Source of the DNA: Calothrix sp. PCC 7716
GTDB lineage: Bacteria > Cyanobacteriota > Cyanobacteriia > Cyanobacteriales > Nostocaceae
Direction of reading: 5' to 3'
Length of the DNA: 64,000 nucleotides
NCBI RefSeq assembly: GCF_019977735.1
Contig: NZ_AP025018.1
Coordinates: 5,336,580 to 5,400,579 of the forward strand
In this document: in pieces, positions 34,625 through 44,202 of the stretch
How positions within the stretch are numbered: the stretch's first letter is position 1
Layout: every line of letters starts with the position of its first letter
Translations under genes and position numbers: made by a program
The notes under the pieces: model-generated
Databases searched by the model: none
Seen by the model: the letters and a program-made list of their open reading frames with translations, nothing else
What the model was told of the DNA's origin: nothing

Positions 34625-35236
34625 ATGAAAATTAAGCATTTTTATCCAGTTTCAAGTTTATTAATCGCAGGATTGGTATTATCGAATTTTGGTACTGTTT
34701 CCGCCTCTATTAATAGCTCTCAAACATTACAGCAACTTAACAGCAATACTCGAGGTGGTATCCAAAAAATTGCAGCTAACCCAGAAGACTGTATTGCCTT
34801 CAACCCAAGTAATACTGCTGTTAAGCAAGTTAACGGTAGCTGGAAAATAGTTGAGAATGGGAATCACTGGATGTTTGACTTTGGCGCCGAAAAAGACGAG
34901 GCGATACGCGCATTCCAAGTTATCAAGCAATACGGAGTGAATAAATCTTGCTTCGTTGGGCGCCCACAACCATCATTTAAATATCTACTTAAAAATAATA
35001 ATGCCCCAGTTGGCGCCATCAGAGGAGAAGATTGTGTGGCATTTAACCCTGCAACAACAACCTTAAGCAAAATCAATAACCGTTGGAAAATTGTAGATGG
35101 TAGTCACTGGATGTTTGACTTCAACACCAATGAAGCAGAAGCCAAACAATCTTTAGAGATTATTAAAAAATATAAGTTCACCCGTTCCTGCTTCGTTGGT
35201 AGACCTGACCCTAGCTTTACCTACTTGCGTAAATAA
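34625..35236 (+). CDS. Secreted protein with two WKIV/HWMFDF/CFVGRP repeats
   Basis: 203 residues from ATG 34625; the frame upstream is open but has no signal peptide at its end. A Sec signal peptide is clear (KHFYPVSSLLIAGLVLSNFG then TVSASI). Then two ~68-residue repeats follow: EDCIAFNPSN...WKIVENGNHWMFDFG...KSCFVGRPQPSFKYL and EDCVAFNPAT...WKIVDGSHWMFDFN...RSCFVGRPDPSFTYL. Each repeat has two Cys, which could form a disulfide. Similar modules occur in secreted bacterial proteins next to enzymes; a binding role (polysaccharide or protein) is a guess. Three GGCGCC sites lie inside. Confidence 0.75.
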   Translation: MKIKHFYPVSSLLIAGLVLSNFGTVSASINSSQTLQQLNSNTRGGIQKIAANPEDCIAFNPSNTAVKQVNGSWKIVENGNHWMFDFGAEKDEAIRAFQVIKQYGVNKSCFVGRPQPSFKYLLKNNNAPVGAIRGEDCVAFNPATTTLSKINNRWKIVDGSHWMFDFNTNEAEAKQSLEIIKKYKFTRSCFVGRPDPSFTYLRK

Positions 35237-35583
35237 CGTATCATCAACCAATAATACTGCCAGGAATTGCAAATCCCTGGCAATTTCAATATTCACCGGA
35301 AACGTTTACAGCAAATTTTGGCAACCCAACCGCGATTTTTTTACATTTGTGATTACTCCTGATTGGCTTAAATAATTTAGTTATTCACGATAGCGGAGTA
35401 ATAAAATTACAACCGATATCCAATGATGAATAGCAAAATATCCTTCTTGGACTTGTCAACCAGTATTCAAACATAACCAAATTTACAGAGATTACTTTAT
35501 GGCATTAAATACATCAAAATTTACCCAAATTATCATTTCTCTGCTAGTTAGTACTGCTCCTATTAAGAAAGGGAATTTATCCT
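35237..35583. other. Intergenic region with a scrap of leuA-like sequence
   Basis: About 350 bases, no gene seen. Positions 35278-35312 match 32575-32609 of the leuA-like gene with 3 mismatches in 35 bases (same [12 protein letters not shown] reading). This suggests a short duplicated fragment. The remainder is AT-rich and featureless. Confidence 0.5.
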
Positions 35584-36033
35584 ATGTCTATTAAAGCATT
35601 TAGCGGAAAGTTCGCCTTTCTTAGCAATTTTTGGTCTTGCAAAATAATATTTGAAGGCATTGAATTTCCAAGCGTTGAACATGCTTTTCAAGCCGCCAAA
35701 ACAACCAAACCGTCGGAGCGTGAACTGGTACGTTTAGCTGCAACACCAGTCAAAGCCAAGCGCATTGGGCGCCAGGTGACACTTCGAGATGATTGGGATA
35801 AGGTGAAGATTGAAATTATGCACGGTTTTTTGTTACAGAAATTTAGCCAGGATGAGATGCTGCGAGAGATGCTTTTGAGTACAGATGATACAGAATTAAT
35901 TGAAGGCAACACTTGGGGTGATAAATTTTGGGGCGCAGTGCTAGAAAATGGCAAATGGGTAGGTCGCAATGAACTGGGTAAGCTATTGATGAGTGTGCGT
36001 TCTGAAATTCGCGCAGAAGTTACTGATGAGTAA
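35584..36033 (+). CDS. NADAR-family protein (YbiA-like N-glycosidase)
   Basis: 149 residues. NADAR landmarks: SGKFAFLSNFWSCKIIFEGI near 6-25, FPSVEHAFQAAKT near 27-39 with the conserved E-H-x-x-Q, LRDDWDKVKIEIM near 73-85, LLQKFSQDEMLREMLLST, LIEGNTWGDKFWG near 101-113 and GRNELGKLLM near 122-131. The family cleaves riboflavin intermediates or ADP-ribosyl-type N-glycosidic bonds; some members reverse ADP-ribosylation or sit in NAD-linked conflict systems. AAGGGA lies upstream of the start. No partner gene is obvious. Confidence 0.88.
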   Translation: MSIKAFSGKFAFLSNFWSCKIIFEGIEFPSVEHAFQAAKTTKPSERELVRLAATPVKAKRIGRQVTLRDDWDKVKIEIMHGFLLQKFSQDEMLREMLLSTDDTELIEGNTWGDKFWGAVLENGKWVGRNELGKLLMSVRSEIRAEVTDE

Positions 36034-36060
36034 TTATGGTATAAGTAAGCTTAAGTATAT

Positions 36061-36101
36061 GCAGCAGATTTCCTTTTAATGCGCTATATGTAGAGACGCG
36101 A
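36061..36101. repeat. Half copy of the nested palindromic element
   Basis: GCAGCAGATTT...TAATGCG...TGTAGAGACGCGA matches the reverse complement of the right half of the 31397-31503 element (its order CAGCAGATTT, TAATGCG, GTAGAGACGCGA is conserved). The second half is missing here. It lies between the NADAR and TpsB genes. Confidence 0.55.
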
Positions 36102-36134
36102 TTATATAGTATCAATTTCAATATCAGTATTATT

Positions 36135-37877
36135 ATGTATCATAAATCATTTATTTCTTGGCATGGCATTGAAACTCAGAGCTTATTTGTGATTTTTTTA
36201 TTCTTATTTTCTTTTCCTACAATTGCTCAAACAGTTCCAGTTCAAACATTGCAAGATAAACCCAATCCAAATATCGACCGTTTCCCCCAACCTGTTCCCA
36301 GTCCTACACCTCTTCCGGAGAATGAGGCGCCAACTATATTGCCTCCACAGGTAAAACCGGCACCAGAGGAAACAGATACAAATAGTAGTATCATTGTACG
36401 TAAGATAGAGGTAACAGGTAATACTGTATTCAACCCATATATTATTGAAAGCATCGTCAACAAGAGCGAAAATCGTTCTGTAAGTTTAAAAGAACTTAGA
36501 GGAGTTGCTGATGCAATTACCAAGTTATATTTACAAAAGGGCTACATTACATCGAGGGCTGTGTTAGTAGACCAGGAAATAAAAGATGGTGTAGTTCAAA
36601 TTCGGGTTATTGAGGGTTCTTTAGAAAAAATTGAGATAGAAGGTAATCGACGTTTAAACTCATCTTATATACGCGAGCGCATTCAGTTAGGTACAAAAAT
36701 ACCACTCAACCAACTTCAAATTGAAAACCAACTCAGGTTGCTAAGAGTTGACCCAATGTTAAGTAATATTGAGGCGACTTTACGACCGGGTACTAATTTA
36801 GGTGAAAGTATTCTTACAGTTAAAGTAGAGGAGGCGCCTAATTTTAATACATTTTTTGGTGTTGATAACTATTCATCTCCGAGTGTTGGCTCGGAAAGGT
36901 TTGGTGGGGGTTTTAATTATCGTAATGTTACAGGAATTGGCGACCAATTTAGTGCTTCATACTATCGTTCTACCACAGGTGGGTTCAATGTATTTGACTT
37001 GAATTACCAAGTTCCGATTAATCCTAAAAATGGAACTATCAGGTTAAGGTATGCACCGAGTGATAGTAAAATTACTGCTTCTGAATTTGCTGATTTTAAT
37101 ATTACCTCTGATAGTCAACTATATGAAGTTAGTTTTCGCCAACCATTAACCCGCACCCCCAGCGAAGAATTTGCTTTATCTTTAGCATTTACCTTGCAAA
37201 ATGGTCAAACTTTTTTAGGAGGTACACCTACACCCTTTGGTGAGGGGCCTGATAGCCAAGGTAACAGTCGTACTAGAATAATCAAATTTGGACAAGATTA
37301 TATTAAACGAGACTTGCAAGGAGCATGGGCTTTGCAATCACAATTTAATCTTGGTTTAGGTATTTTCGATGCGACGATTAATTCTGGCTCAAAGCCAGAT
37401 GGACGTTTCTTTAGTTGGTTAGGGCAAGTACAGAGGGTACAAAGGTTAAGTAAAAATAATTTATTAATAGCTCAAGCTGAGTTACAACTCACGACAGATA
37501 GTTTACTTAGCAACCAACAATTTTATCTAGGTGGGGGACAATCTCTACGGGGTTATCGACAAAATGCTCGTTCTGGAGACAATGGTTTTCGTGTTTCTGT
37601 AGAAGACCGAATTACCATTTTTGATGGTACAGATGGAACTTCATCTTTACAATTGGCGCCTTTTATTGAGATGGGTGCAGTTTGGAACCATCCTGATAAT
37701 CCGAATAAACTCAACAATCAAACTTTTCTCAGCGCTGCTGGTTTGGGATTAATCTTACAACCCACACCAAATACTTTTATCCGACTCGATTATGCTGTTC
37801 CCTTTATAAAACTTGACGATAAAGGTACAAACGCTCAAGATGAAGGCTTCTTTTTCAGCGTTGGTTATAATCCTTAA
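36135..37877 (+). CDS. Two-partner secretion outer-membrane transporter (TpsB, ShlB/FhaC/HecB family)
   Basis: 580 residues. A signal peptide near 15-32 (SLFVIFLFLFSFPTIAQT), a Pro-rich linker, a POTRA domain near 80-160 (IIVRKIEVTGNTVFNPYIIE ... VQIRVIEGSLEKIEIEGNRRL), a second POTRA-like part, then a 16-strand-type barrel ending with FFFSVGYNP, an outer-membrane C-terminal signature with aromatic residues. The FHA-like exoprotein gene lies 2.7 kb away on the opposite strand and is its likely cargo. The gene is convergent with the TPR-CHAT gene, with 5 bases between stops. Confidence 0.9.
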   Translation: MYHKSFISWHGIETQSLFVIFLFLFSFPTIAQTVPVQTLQDKPNPNIDRFPQPVPSPTPLPENEAPTILPPQVKPAPEETDTNSSIIVRKIEVTGNTVFNPYIIESIVNKSENRSVSLKELRGVADAITKLYLQKGYITSRAVLVDQEIKDGVVQIRVIEGSLEKIEIEGNRRLNSSYIRERIQLGTKIPLNQLQIENQLRLLRVDPMLSNIEATLRPGTNLGESILTVKVEEAPNFNTFFGVDNYSSPSVGSERFGGGFNYRNVTGIGDQFSASYYRSTTGGFNVFDLNYQVPINPKNGTIRLRYAPSDSKITASEFADFNITSDSQLYEVSFRQPLTRTPSEEFALSLAFTLQNGQTFLGGTPTPFGEGPDSQGNSRTRIIKFGQDYIKRDLQGAWALQSQFNLGLGIFDATINSGSKPDGRFFSWLGQVQRVQRLSKNNLLIAQAELQLTTDSLLSNQQFYLGGGQSLRGYRQNARSGDNGFRVSVEDRITIFDGTDGTSSLQLAPFIEMGAVWNHPDNPNKLNNQTFLSAAGLGLILQPTPNTFIRLDYAVPFIKLDDKGTNAQDEGFFFSVGYNP

Positions 37878-37882
37878 TGTTA

Positions 37883-40531
37883 TTAATTTGCCTCACCTAC
37901 TAAGGTAAACCCAGCCCAATCTAATGGCTCAAAATCAAACTTCATCAGTTGCAGCATAGCTTTTCTTAATGCTACAGCTTTATCAGGGTTTTGCTGTAAT
38001 TCCTGATAAAAAGCAATCATTAATAGTCTTGTTTTCTCATCAGGAACAGTCCATAAAGATACTAATATACTGGGTGTTCCTGCGGAGATAAAAGCGCGCG
38101 AAAGTCCAATTACTCCATCTCCGGTAATTCTTCCTACACCCGTATCGCAAGCACTCAAAACCACTAACGAAGCGACCAAACGCAAATCAAAAATTTCTGC
38201 CGCAGTCAGTAAACCATCATCTTGATCTGAAGGAGCTAAAGCAATCGCTCCCGGTATTCCTAAGCCCTGTAATGATGAGCTAGTATTAGAACTGCGATAC
38301 TCTAAAAGTCCGTGGGTTGCTAAATGTATAAGCTTTGCTTGAGATAATTGCTTTTTTATAGCTGTTTTAGTTGCTTTAGAACCAATCATTGCTTCTTGCT
38401 GGAACATTTTTGCTATTTCTATTGCTTCTGCTTCCGATTCTGGTAATACAGCTAGCTGTTGAGGTTTTTCCCCATTTATAGATACTGTAGGCATAGTTGG
38501 ATTGCCCACTATTAAAGGTTTTAAATTAGTTAGATTTTGCTTTGCTAAACTATTTTTTTGCTTACGAGTTAAATCTAATACTTGAATCGCTGGAGCGGTA
38601 AGAATCGTATGTTTTTCAATTAAATATTTACCTTCAGCATCTTGCAGTGCAGCGAAGGGAGTTAAAAATAATGATTCTTGAGGTATAAAAATTACACGCT
38701 CATTTTCATCTTTTGGTAACAAATCTGAAATTGGTTCAATCAGAAATTTGTGCAGTTTACGGAGTCCAATATAACTTGAATTTTTTTCTTCTCCTAACTT
38801 CAAAATATTTTGCCTCTGCTGCTCACATACAATACCTTGAACCAAACAGCGACTGGCGGTAACTAAATCATCAAGGGTTAAATTATGCTTCCATAATGGT
38901 TTTAAATCAACTTTGCGAAATGAAATTTTACCCGTTGGTTTTACTACCCAAATAAATAATTCTGAACCTCTCCCGCGTTGTTTCCCCAAAAACTTAAAGT
39001 CATCATCAGGGACAATTGAATATTCAACTAAGGTTGCATTTTGCTGACGAGCAATTTCTTTAATTTGGTTTACAGAAGGAAAATTGGTATTGATTGAGTT
39101 TTTATCTTCCGAGAATCTACCAGCAAGTAATTCCACAAAAGCACGCGCGCGTCCTCGTTCTGTAGCTTCTAAAGCTGCTTCTGGTTTATTTGCAGCTACT
39201 AAAATTTGTTGCAATAAATTGTAGGAATGAACTTGAGTATCAAAAATTGATACCTTGTAAGTATCGCTAAGTCCCGGTCTCATTCCATCTAAAACTTCGA
39301 CAGCATCACGAAGCGTCTTTTCTGCTTCCTCAAGTTTTCCCGCAGTATATAAAACATGTCCTAGATTATTTAACCCCATCGCTTGAGCTTCCGGGTCTCC
39401 AATTTCCCTGGCAATAGCTAAACTATTTTTCAAATACTCAATAGCTTGGGGATAGTCTTTTAAATCTTCGTGTGCTAATCCCAAACTTCCTAAAGCTTCC
39501 AATTCCCGTTGCTTGTTCTTTATCTGTCGCGCGAGTTGAAGACTCTGTTGATAATTGTTAATTGCTTTGTCTAATTTTCCCAAAAAATGGTATGTAGAAC
39601 CCAAATTAATCAATGTACTTGTTTGACCCGTAATATCATTTATAGAAGAGCTAATTTTGAAACTGGTTTGAAAAGTCGCAATCGCTTTTTCGTACTGACC
39701 TTGATTAGCATAAATTTGACCTAGATTACTAAGAGTTTTACCCTCTTCTCCTTTATTATTAACCTCACGAGCAATTTGCAAACTTTTTTCATAGGATACA
39801 ATTGCACTATCATAGTCCCCTAAAGCTTCATACACATTTCCTAAGTTTTTAAAAACTATTCCCTCATTCTTACGATTTCCTAGCACCCTAAGAATGTCTA
39901 ACGATTGTTTATTTGCTTCAATAGCTTGAATATAATTACCCAATGTTTTGTAAGCAATGGCTAAATTAGCCAGAATAGCTCCTTCATCTATTTTATTACC
40001 AGTTTCACGCACCAAAATTAAAGCTTGTTGATTATATTGAACAGCTTTGATAAATTTAGTTTGTTTAGCGTAGATTTTTGCAAGATTTATTAGAATTGCT
40101 GTTTCTGCTGATTTATCTTTCAGTTCTCGCGTTAGAGTCAGGTATTGTTGTAAATAAGTAATTGTTTGGGGATAATTTTGTATTTGCTGGTTTACGACAA
40201 TTAAGTTTTTTAAAGTGCTTGCAGTTGCTTGCTTGTCATCTAACTCAAGATATATTTTTAAAGTCTGTTGCCATAATTTTATAGCTTCTGGTAATTGATT
40301 TGCTTGATACTTTTTTAAAGCTTCTTCAGATAATTTTTCTGCTTTGATGTGATGCGATTGAGAGTCTCCTTTACTTACTAGAAAAGTTATTTGGGAATGT
40401 TCAGAAATAAAAACACTACTGAAGTTTGTGATTATAGCATCCTTAATTGATTTGTAAAAAACATTATGTTGATGTAACGAACCGCAAAGGACGCAAAGGA
40501 CGCAAAGGTAAGAAAAGAAAAGAAGAAACAT
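37883..40531 (-). CDS. TPR-CHAT protein (caspase-like protease domain)
   Basis: 882 residues from ATG 40531. About ten tetratricopeptide repeats cover residues 65-430 (LINLAKIYAKQTKFIKAVQYNQQAL-type units). A CHAT domain fills the last ~330 residues with the His of HLATHG near 740 and the Cys of LSACDTG near 795, the caspase-type dyad, both intact. It ends with LDWAGFTLVGEAN, the usual CHAT end. Residues 2-19 (FLLFFSYLCVLCVLCGSL) are hydrophobic and encoded by a dispersed CGCAAAGGA repeat, so the annotated N-terminus may be wrong or repeat-derived. Known: CHAT proteases are activated by partners and cut target proteins. It is last in a four-gene minus-strand cluster with TpsA, DUF928 and CHAT-CHASE2 genes. 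Confidence 0.88.
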   Translation of the reverse strand: MFLLFFSYLCVLCVLCGSLHQHNVFYKSIKDAIITNFSSVFISEHSQITFLVSKGDSQSHHIKAEKLSEEALKKYQANQLPEAIKLWQQTLKIYLELDDKQATASTLKNLIVVNQQIQNYPQTITYLQQYLTLTRELKDKSAETAILINLAKIYAKQTKFIKAVQYNQQALILVRETGNKIDEGAILANLAIAYKTLGNYIQAIEANKQSLDILRVLGNRKNEGIVFKNLGNVYEALGDYDSAIVSYEKSLQIAREVNNKGEEGKTLSNLGQIYANQGQYEKAIATFQTSFKISSSINDITGQTSTLINLGSTYHFLGKLDKAINNYQQSLQLARQIKNKQRELEALGSLGLAHEDLKDYPQAIEYLKNSLAIAREIGDPEAQAMGLNNLGHVLYTAGKLEEAEKTLRDAVEVLDGMRPGLSDTYKVSIFDTQVHSYNLLQQILVAANKPEAALEATERGRARAFVELLAGRFSEDKNSINTNFPSVNQIKEIARQQNATLVEYSIVPDDDFKFLGKQRGRGSELFIWVVKPTGKISFRKVDLKPLWKHNLTLDDLVTASRCLVQGIVCEQQRQNILKLGEEKNSSYIGLRKLHKFLIEPISDLLPKDENERVIFIPQESLFLTPFAALQDAEGKYLIEKHTILTAPAIQVLDLTRKQKNSLAKQNLTNLKPLIVGNPTMPTVSINGEKPQQLAVLPESEAEAIEIAKMFQQEAMIGSKATKTAIKKQLSQAKLIHLATHGLLEYRSSNTSSSLQGLGIPGAIALAPSDQDDGLLTAAEIFDLRLVASLVVLSACDTGVGRITGDGVIGLSRAFISAGTPSILVSLWTVPDEKTRLLMIAFYQELQQNPDKAVALRKAMLQLMKFDFEPLDWAGFTLVGEAN
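40483..40509. repeat. Three tandem CGCAAAGGA units
   Basis: Three 9-base units (40483-40491, 40492-40500, 40501-40509, the last with one change). This is a familiar cyanobacterial dispersed repeat. On the minus strand it encodes the CVLCVLCG part of the predicted TPR-CHAT N-terminus. Confidence 0.75.
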
Positions 40532-40600
40532 TTTAGAAATGATTTGGGGTTGCTATATAAAAGTAGTGTTACCACTTTACTCTAAATAATCATTGCTTCT

Positions 40601-43198
40601 TTAAGGCACTACTTTCAGGATATTATTTTTATCATTTGTTGTCTTACATGGGTCATTTTTTCGTGGTTGGGAGTTATTCGTTGCATTTCCCCCACGAGTA
40701 TTTTCTCCACGGTTGAAAGCTATGGTTGAATTTTGTGGAGAACAAACATCATTTTTTTCGTCTTGATTTAATTGACGTTGGACAATTTGTCCGTCGGGAG
40801 AATTTTGATTATTTGATGTTCCATTGCCAGAAGAAACATCGGTTTTAGGTTTGGGAACAGTTACTACATTAATATCGGAACTTCCCTCTAAAAATGTATC
40901 ACCAAAAGCGCCGTATAGACTAGCATCAACTCCCCCCTTTTTAACAATCAACCCAGCTGTAAAACTTTCATCTGGTGAAATATTGTTAGCATCAAAAGCA
41001 ACACTGTTAACAGTTACAGGTCTATCTGGGACAGGGTTCCCATTTTCGTCAACAAAAATAATTTGACCAATATCGTCTTTACCTTTAAAGAAAACTCTTC
41101 GTCCATCAGCTTTGACTCGGTATATAGTATTTCCATTCGCATCTTTTTCAACACCAACCCCTTCAGTGAATTTTATTCCACCATGTTGAATATTTATATT
41201 CCCTTGGGCTTGAATACTAACTGGAACTTCACTAGGCCCAGTAAAAGTAAATGAACTTAAGAAAGTATCTTTTGCTTGAAATGTATCGGCAGCATTAATA
41301 CCTATACTGCCGAAAGGAACGCGAATAGTATTAACTGTAATTTTTCCAGTTTCTGAAGATAGAAATGCAAAATCATTTATCCTACCAAATCCATCTGATG
41401 ATATTACTCTTAAATTTTCTATATTAATATTTTTGGCGCCAGAAAGTGTAGTATTACCAGCATTTATATCACCTCTAACTAAGATACCACCTTCTGAAGA
41501 ATTCAAAATCAGCGGACTATTTATACCGTTGAAAGAACCATCCAATATAAAATTTCCTAAAGAAAGATTTCCATTTACATTAATATCATTTTTGGCAGAG
41601 AGAATCACGGGACCCAAAATCTCACTGCTCGCTGGTTCAATAGTAATATTTCCGACTGTAATATTTCCTGCTGATATAGAAGTATTCGTACTAGAAAAAG
41701 TTGTTGTATCAATAGAAGTTGGAGAAATAGTTGCTGGATTGCGTAATTCGCTCAACCCTGCTCGCAAAATCAACGATGAGCTATTTTTTAATGTGGCAAT
41801 ATCTGGGTCTGTTCCTACTAAAGAAGCATTTGGTTGTGTAATTTCAATATCACCACCTATAATACTGCCTTTAGCTTCTACTTTTAGAGAAGAACCTTTA
41901 TAATTACCAAAACTTACATCACCATTAGAGCTTATTATCCCTTGAGAATTAGTTCCAACTGGGCTGAGAAAAGTAGAACTGAAATTACCTGCCCCACCAG
42001 ATAAATTCTGCACAGAAAAATTTTTACCTGTAATAAAACGAGCATTACCACTAATTGTACCATCGCTGACTAAATCAAGATTACCGCCTGCCTGAAAGAT
42101 GGATTTCTCATTAGCTAACTGAATATTAATATTTTGATTTCCTTGAACTTTTAAGTTTGCTCCCGTTTGCAAAATAAAGAATTCGTCAAACCCCGCACCA
42201 TCAAATAAATTTATAGTATCTTTAGCTAATAAGTTCAAATTTCTAGATGTTGTTAACCCCTGTCCCGATTGACCAACAGAAATTAAATTACGACTCGATG
42301 ATAGTGTGGCATTTCCAGCATCAAGACTATCTACTACTAAATCGCCATTTTCTATTTTTAAACCTGAACCAGTCAGTTTTACTGTATCTCCACTGATTGT
42401 TAAACCCGTTGCATTTGTAACTCCTCCACCCGTTAATAATGCGGGGAGAGATAAAATAGGTAACGACCAATTATTCGGTAAACTAGGTGCTGTGGAGACT
42501 GGTTGAGTTTCGAGACTCAAAATATTTCCTGGCTGTGTAATTTTAACTATACTTTCTCCAGATACAGTCGCAACCGTTACCTGCCCTCCGGGAGCGCTGA
42601 GTCCCCTTGTATTAACAACAGTACCACCAAGAAGAGTTAAATTTTGTCCCGGTTTTATAGCTAAATTACCAAACCCATCAATGGCGATAGCTCCCGGTTG
42701 ACTCATGGTAAATGCAAATGAACTGGGTTCTCCAATCAAATCAGCGTAATTATTTACACCAAAACCATTAAACCACTTATTCCCAAACCCAATTCCGTTC
42801 GCGGTTGTTGCAGTAAAAGACCCAGGAACATCTAACCTGGCGCCAGAACCAAATATAATCCCTGCTGGGTTCATTAAATATAAGTTAGCATTGCTACCCG
42901 TAACTTTAATTAACCCATTAATTACCGAAGCATCTCCACCAGTAACTCTTCCTAAAATATTCTTAGTACCAGGATTCGTCACAAAGTCTGCAATTTGATT
43001 TTCATTTAATCCAAACTTTTGCAGACTGTGAAATACATTCTTATCAATTTGAGTGCCACCTGTAATAGTAAAAGTATTTCCACTTTGATTAACAACAGTA
43101 TTCGCATCACCAGGCGCCGTTGTAATCTGTGCTTGTGCTTTTGGTAATAATATAGATGTGACAATGAAGAAACTAAGTAAATGAAATATTAATTTCAT
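40601..43198 (-). CDS. Two-partner secretion exoprotein (TpsA, filamentous-hemagglutinin type)
   Basis: 865 residues. Sec signal peptide at 1-23 (LIFHLLSFFIVTSILLPKAQAQ). The TPS domain follows at about 24-280, with VNQSGNTFTITGGTQIDKNVFHSL-type start and the diagnostic NPAGIIFGSGARLDVPGSF near 110-128 (NPxGI motif). The remainder is a repetitive beta-helix rich in Asn, Gly, Ser and Ile. The C-terminus is polar, with Asn-rich stretches (GTSNNQNSPDGQ). It is probably secreted through the TpsB at 36135-37877 and displayed on or released from the cell. No enzymatic or toxin domain was found at the C-terminus. Confidence 0.9.
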   Translation of the reverse strand: MKLIFHLLSFFIVTSILLPKAQAQITTAPGDANTVVNQSGNTFTITGGTQIDKNVFHSLQKFGLNENQIADFVTNPGTKNILGRVTGGDASVINGLIKVTGSNANLYLMNPAGIIFGSGARLDVPGSFTATTANGIGFGNKWFNGFGVNNYADLIGEPSSFAFTMSQPGAIAIDGFGNLAIKPGQNLTLLGGTVVNTRGLSAPGGQVTVATVSGESIVKITQPGNILSLETQPVSTAPSLPNNWSLPILSLPALLTGGGVTNATGLTISGDTVKLTGSGLKIENGDLVVDSLDAGNATLSSSRNLISVGQSGQGLTTSRNLNLLAKDTINLFDGAGFDEFFILQTGANLKVQGNQNINIQLANEKSIFQAGGNLDLVSDGTISGNARFITGKNFSVQNLSGGAGNFSSTFLSPVGTNSQGIISSNGDVSFGNYKGSSLKVEAKGSIIGGDIEITQPNASLVGTDPDIATLKNSSSLILRAGLSELRNPATISPTSIDTTTFSSTNTSISAGNITVGNITIEPASSEILGPVILSAKNDINVNGNLSLGNFILDGSFNGINSPLILNSSEGGILVRGDINAGNTTLSGAKNINIENLRVISSDGFGRINDFAFLSSETGKITVNTIRVPFGSIGINAADTFQAKDTFLSSFTFTGPSEVPVSIQAQGNINIQHGGIKFTEGVGVEKDANGNTIYRVKADGRRVFFKGKDDIGQIIFVDENGNPVPDRPVTVNSVAFDANNISPDESFTAGLIVKKGGVDASLYGAFGDTFLEGSSDINVVTVPKPKTDVSSGNGTSNNQNSPDGQIVQRQLNQDEKNDVCSPQNSTIAFNRGENTRGGNATNNSQPRKNDPCKTTNDKNNILKVVP

Positions 43199-43299
43199 GG
43201 CACTGATATTTAAAAAATTGCTTGAGCATTAAAAACGGGGTTCCTTGGTACATATACGTAGTTGACACTAAAATTATGCAATAATTTTACAAAACTTCA

Positions 43300-44091
43300 C
43301 TATTCAACCAACGGTTGCTTGGCAATATCGCTCAAGCCAATACTTTCGAGTAAACTCACCCAAGTCTCAACCAGCTCTTTATTTTCTGGTTCCTGTTGTC
43401 GTAATCTTGCCAATGTATTAAAAGCATCAAACCAAATACCCTCTGTGGCATATAATTCAACTTGTTTGCGAGGTTCAGCGGCATTAATTTTTTGGTTTAA
43501 TCCACTCAATGTAACTCGTCGCACAACACCTTCTACCCGGAGTGAAGGAATTGGTTTTTGCGGTTCGCAGTAGATATTAAAGAACCAGCGATAATTTTTA
43601 TTTGCTTCTAATGGTTTGACTGTTTCAGGAAGAGAAACGGAGATAATACCTGGTTTACTTGGCAATTTAACCGCTGATTGATAAATTATTTTCTTGGACT
43701 CCTCATCTTGGAGAAGAAATTCTGTTGGAAAAGAATACTTGTTGGTGAAGGGAACGTAAAAAGGGAACTGAGGACGCAAGCTAGTGGTTAATCCCCAAAC
43801 ATTTTCCTTTACGTGTTCCGTTTGCCCCAATTTTACAGTTTTTTGTGTAAAAGGCACTAAAGCAGTTAAGTTTGTTTCGACATCTGGGCAAGGGCCTCTG
43901 CGTCCACCACCACGAGAACGTCCACCAACTGCTCTTCCTGGTGGTGGTGCTGGTAAGGTAAATTTAATTTTTTGGTTTTGTTTATTTGAGTAAGCAGGTT
44001 CTATGTGTAAAAACCCGTTATAGGGAATAAAAATTATAGAACTAAGAATCAATATTAAACTAGCTTTTACTGGCAGCCAAACAAAATTCAT
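43300..44091 (-). CDS. DUF928 protein
   Basis: 263 residues from ATG 44091, chosen because GAGGA lies 8 bases upstream (an in-frame GTG at 44106 overlaps that site). An N-terminal membrane segment or signal (WLPVKASLILILSSIIFIP), then the DUF928 opening FTLPAPPPGRAVGGRSRGGG, LTALVPFTQKTVKLGQTE, NPQ/TS region and YRWFFNIYC. It is probably exported to the periplasm. DUF928 proteins recur in cyanobacteria beside CHAT, CHASE2 and TPS genes; the function is unknown. The gene is 101 bases before tpsA on the same strand. Confidence 0.82.
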   Translation of the reverse strand: MNFVWLPVKASLILILSSIIFIPYNGFLHIEPAYSNKQNQKIKFTLPAPPPGRAVGGRSRGGGRRGPCPDVETNLTALVPFTQKTVKLGQTEHVKENVWGLTTSLRPQFPFYVPFTNKYSFPTEFLLQDEESKKIIYQSAVKLPSKPGIISVSLPETVKPLEANKNYRWFFNIYCEPQKPIPSLRVEGVVRRVTLSGLNQKINAAEPRKQVELYATEGIWFDAFNTLARLRQQEPENKELVETWVSLLESIGLSDIAKQPLVE

Positions 44092-44127
44092 CGATTTAGT
44101 CCTCACAAATTAATTATTACTCTTACT

Positions 44128-44156
44128 CCCCCCTTAATAAGGGGGGTTGGGGGGGA
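44128..44156. repeat. CCCCCCTTAATAAGGGGGG dispersed repeat
   Basis: A C6-TTAATAA-G6 palindrome followed by TTGGGGGGGA, between the CHAT-CHASE2 and DUF928 genes. Related copies lie at 61588-61618 and 61678-61710. It is a common cyanobacterial intergenic repeat and could form a strong hairpin in the operon mRNA. Confidence 0.7.
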
Positions 44157-44202
44157 TTTAATTATTTGCAGCTTCATATTAAATTGATATAAAAATAAAA
44201 AC

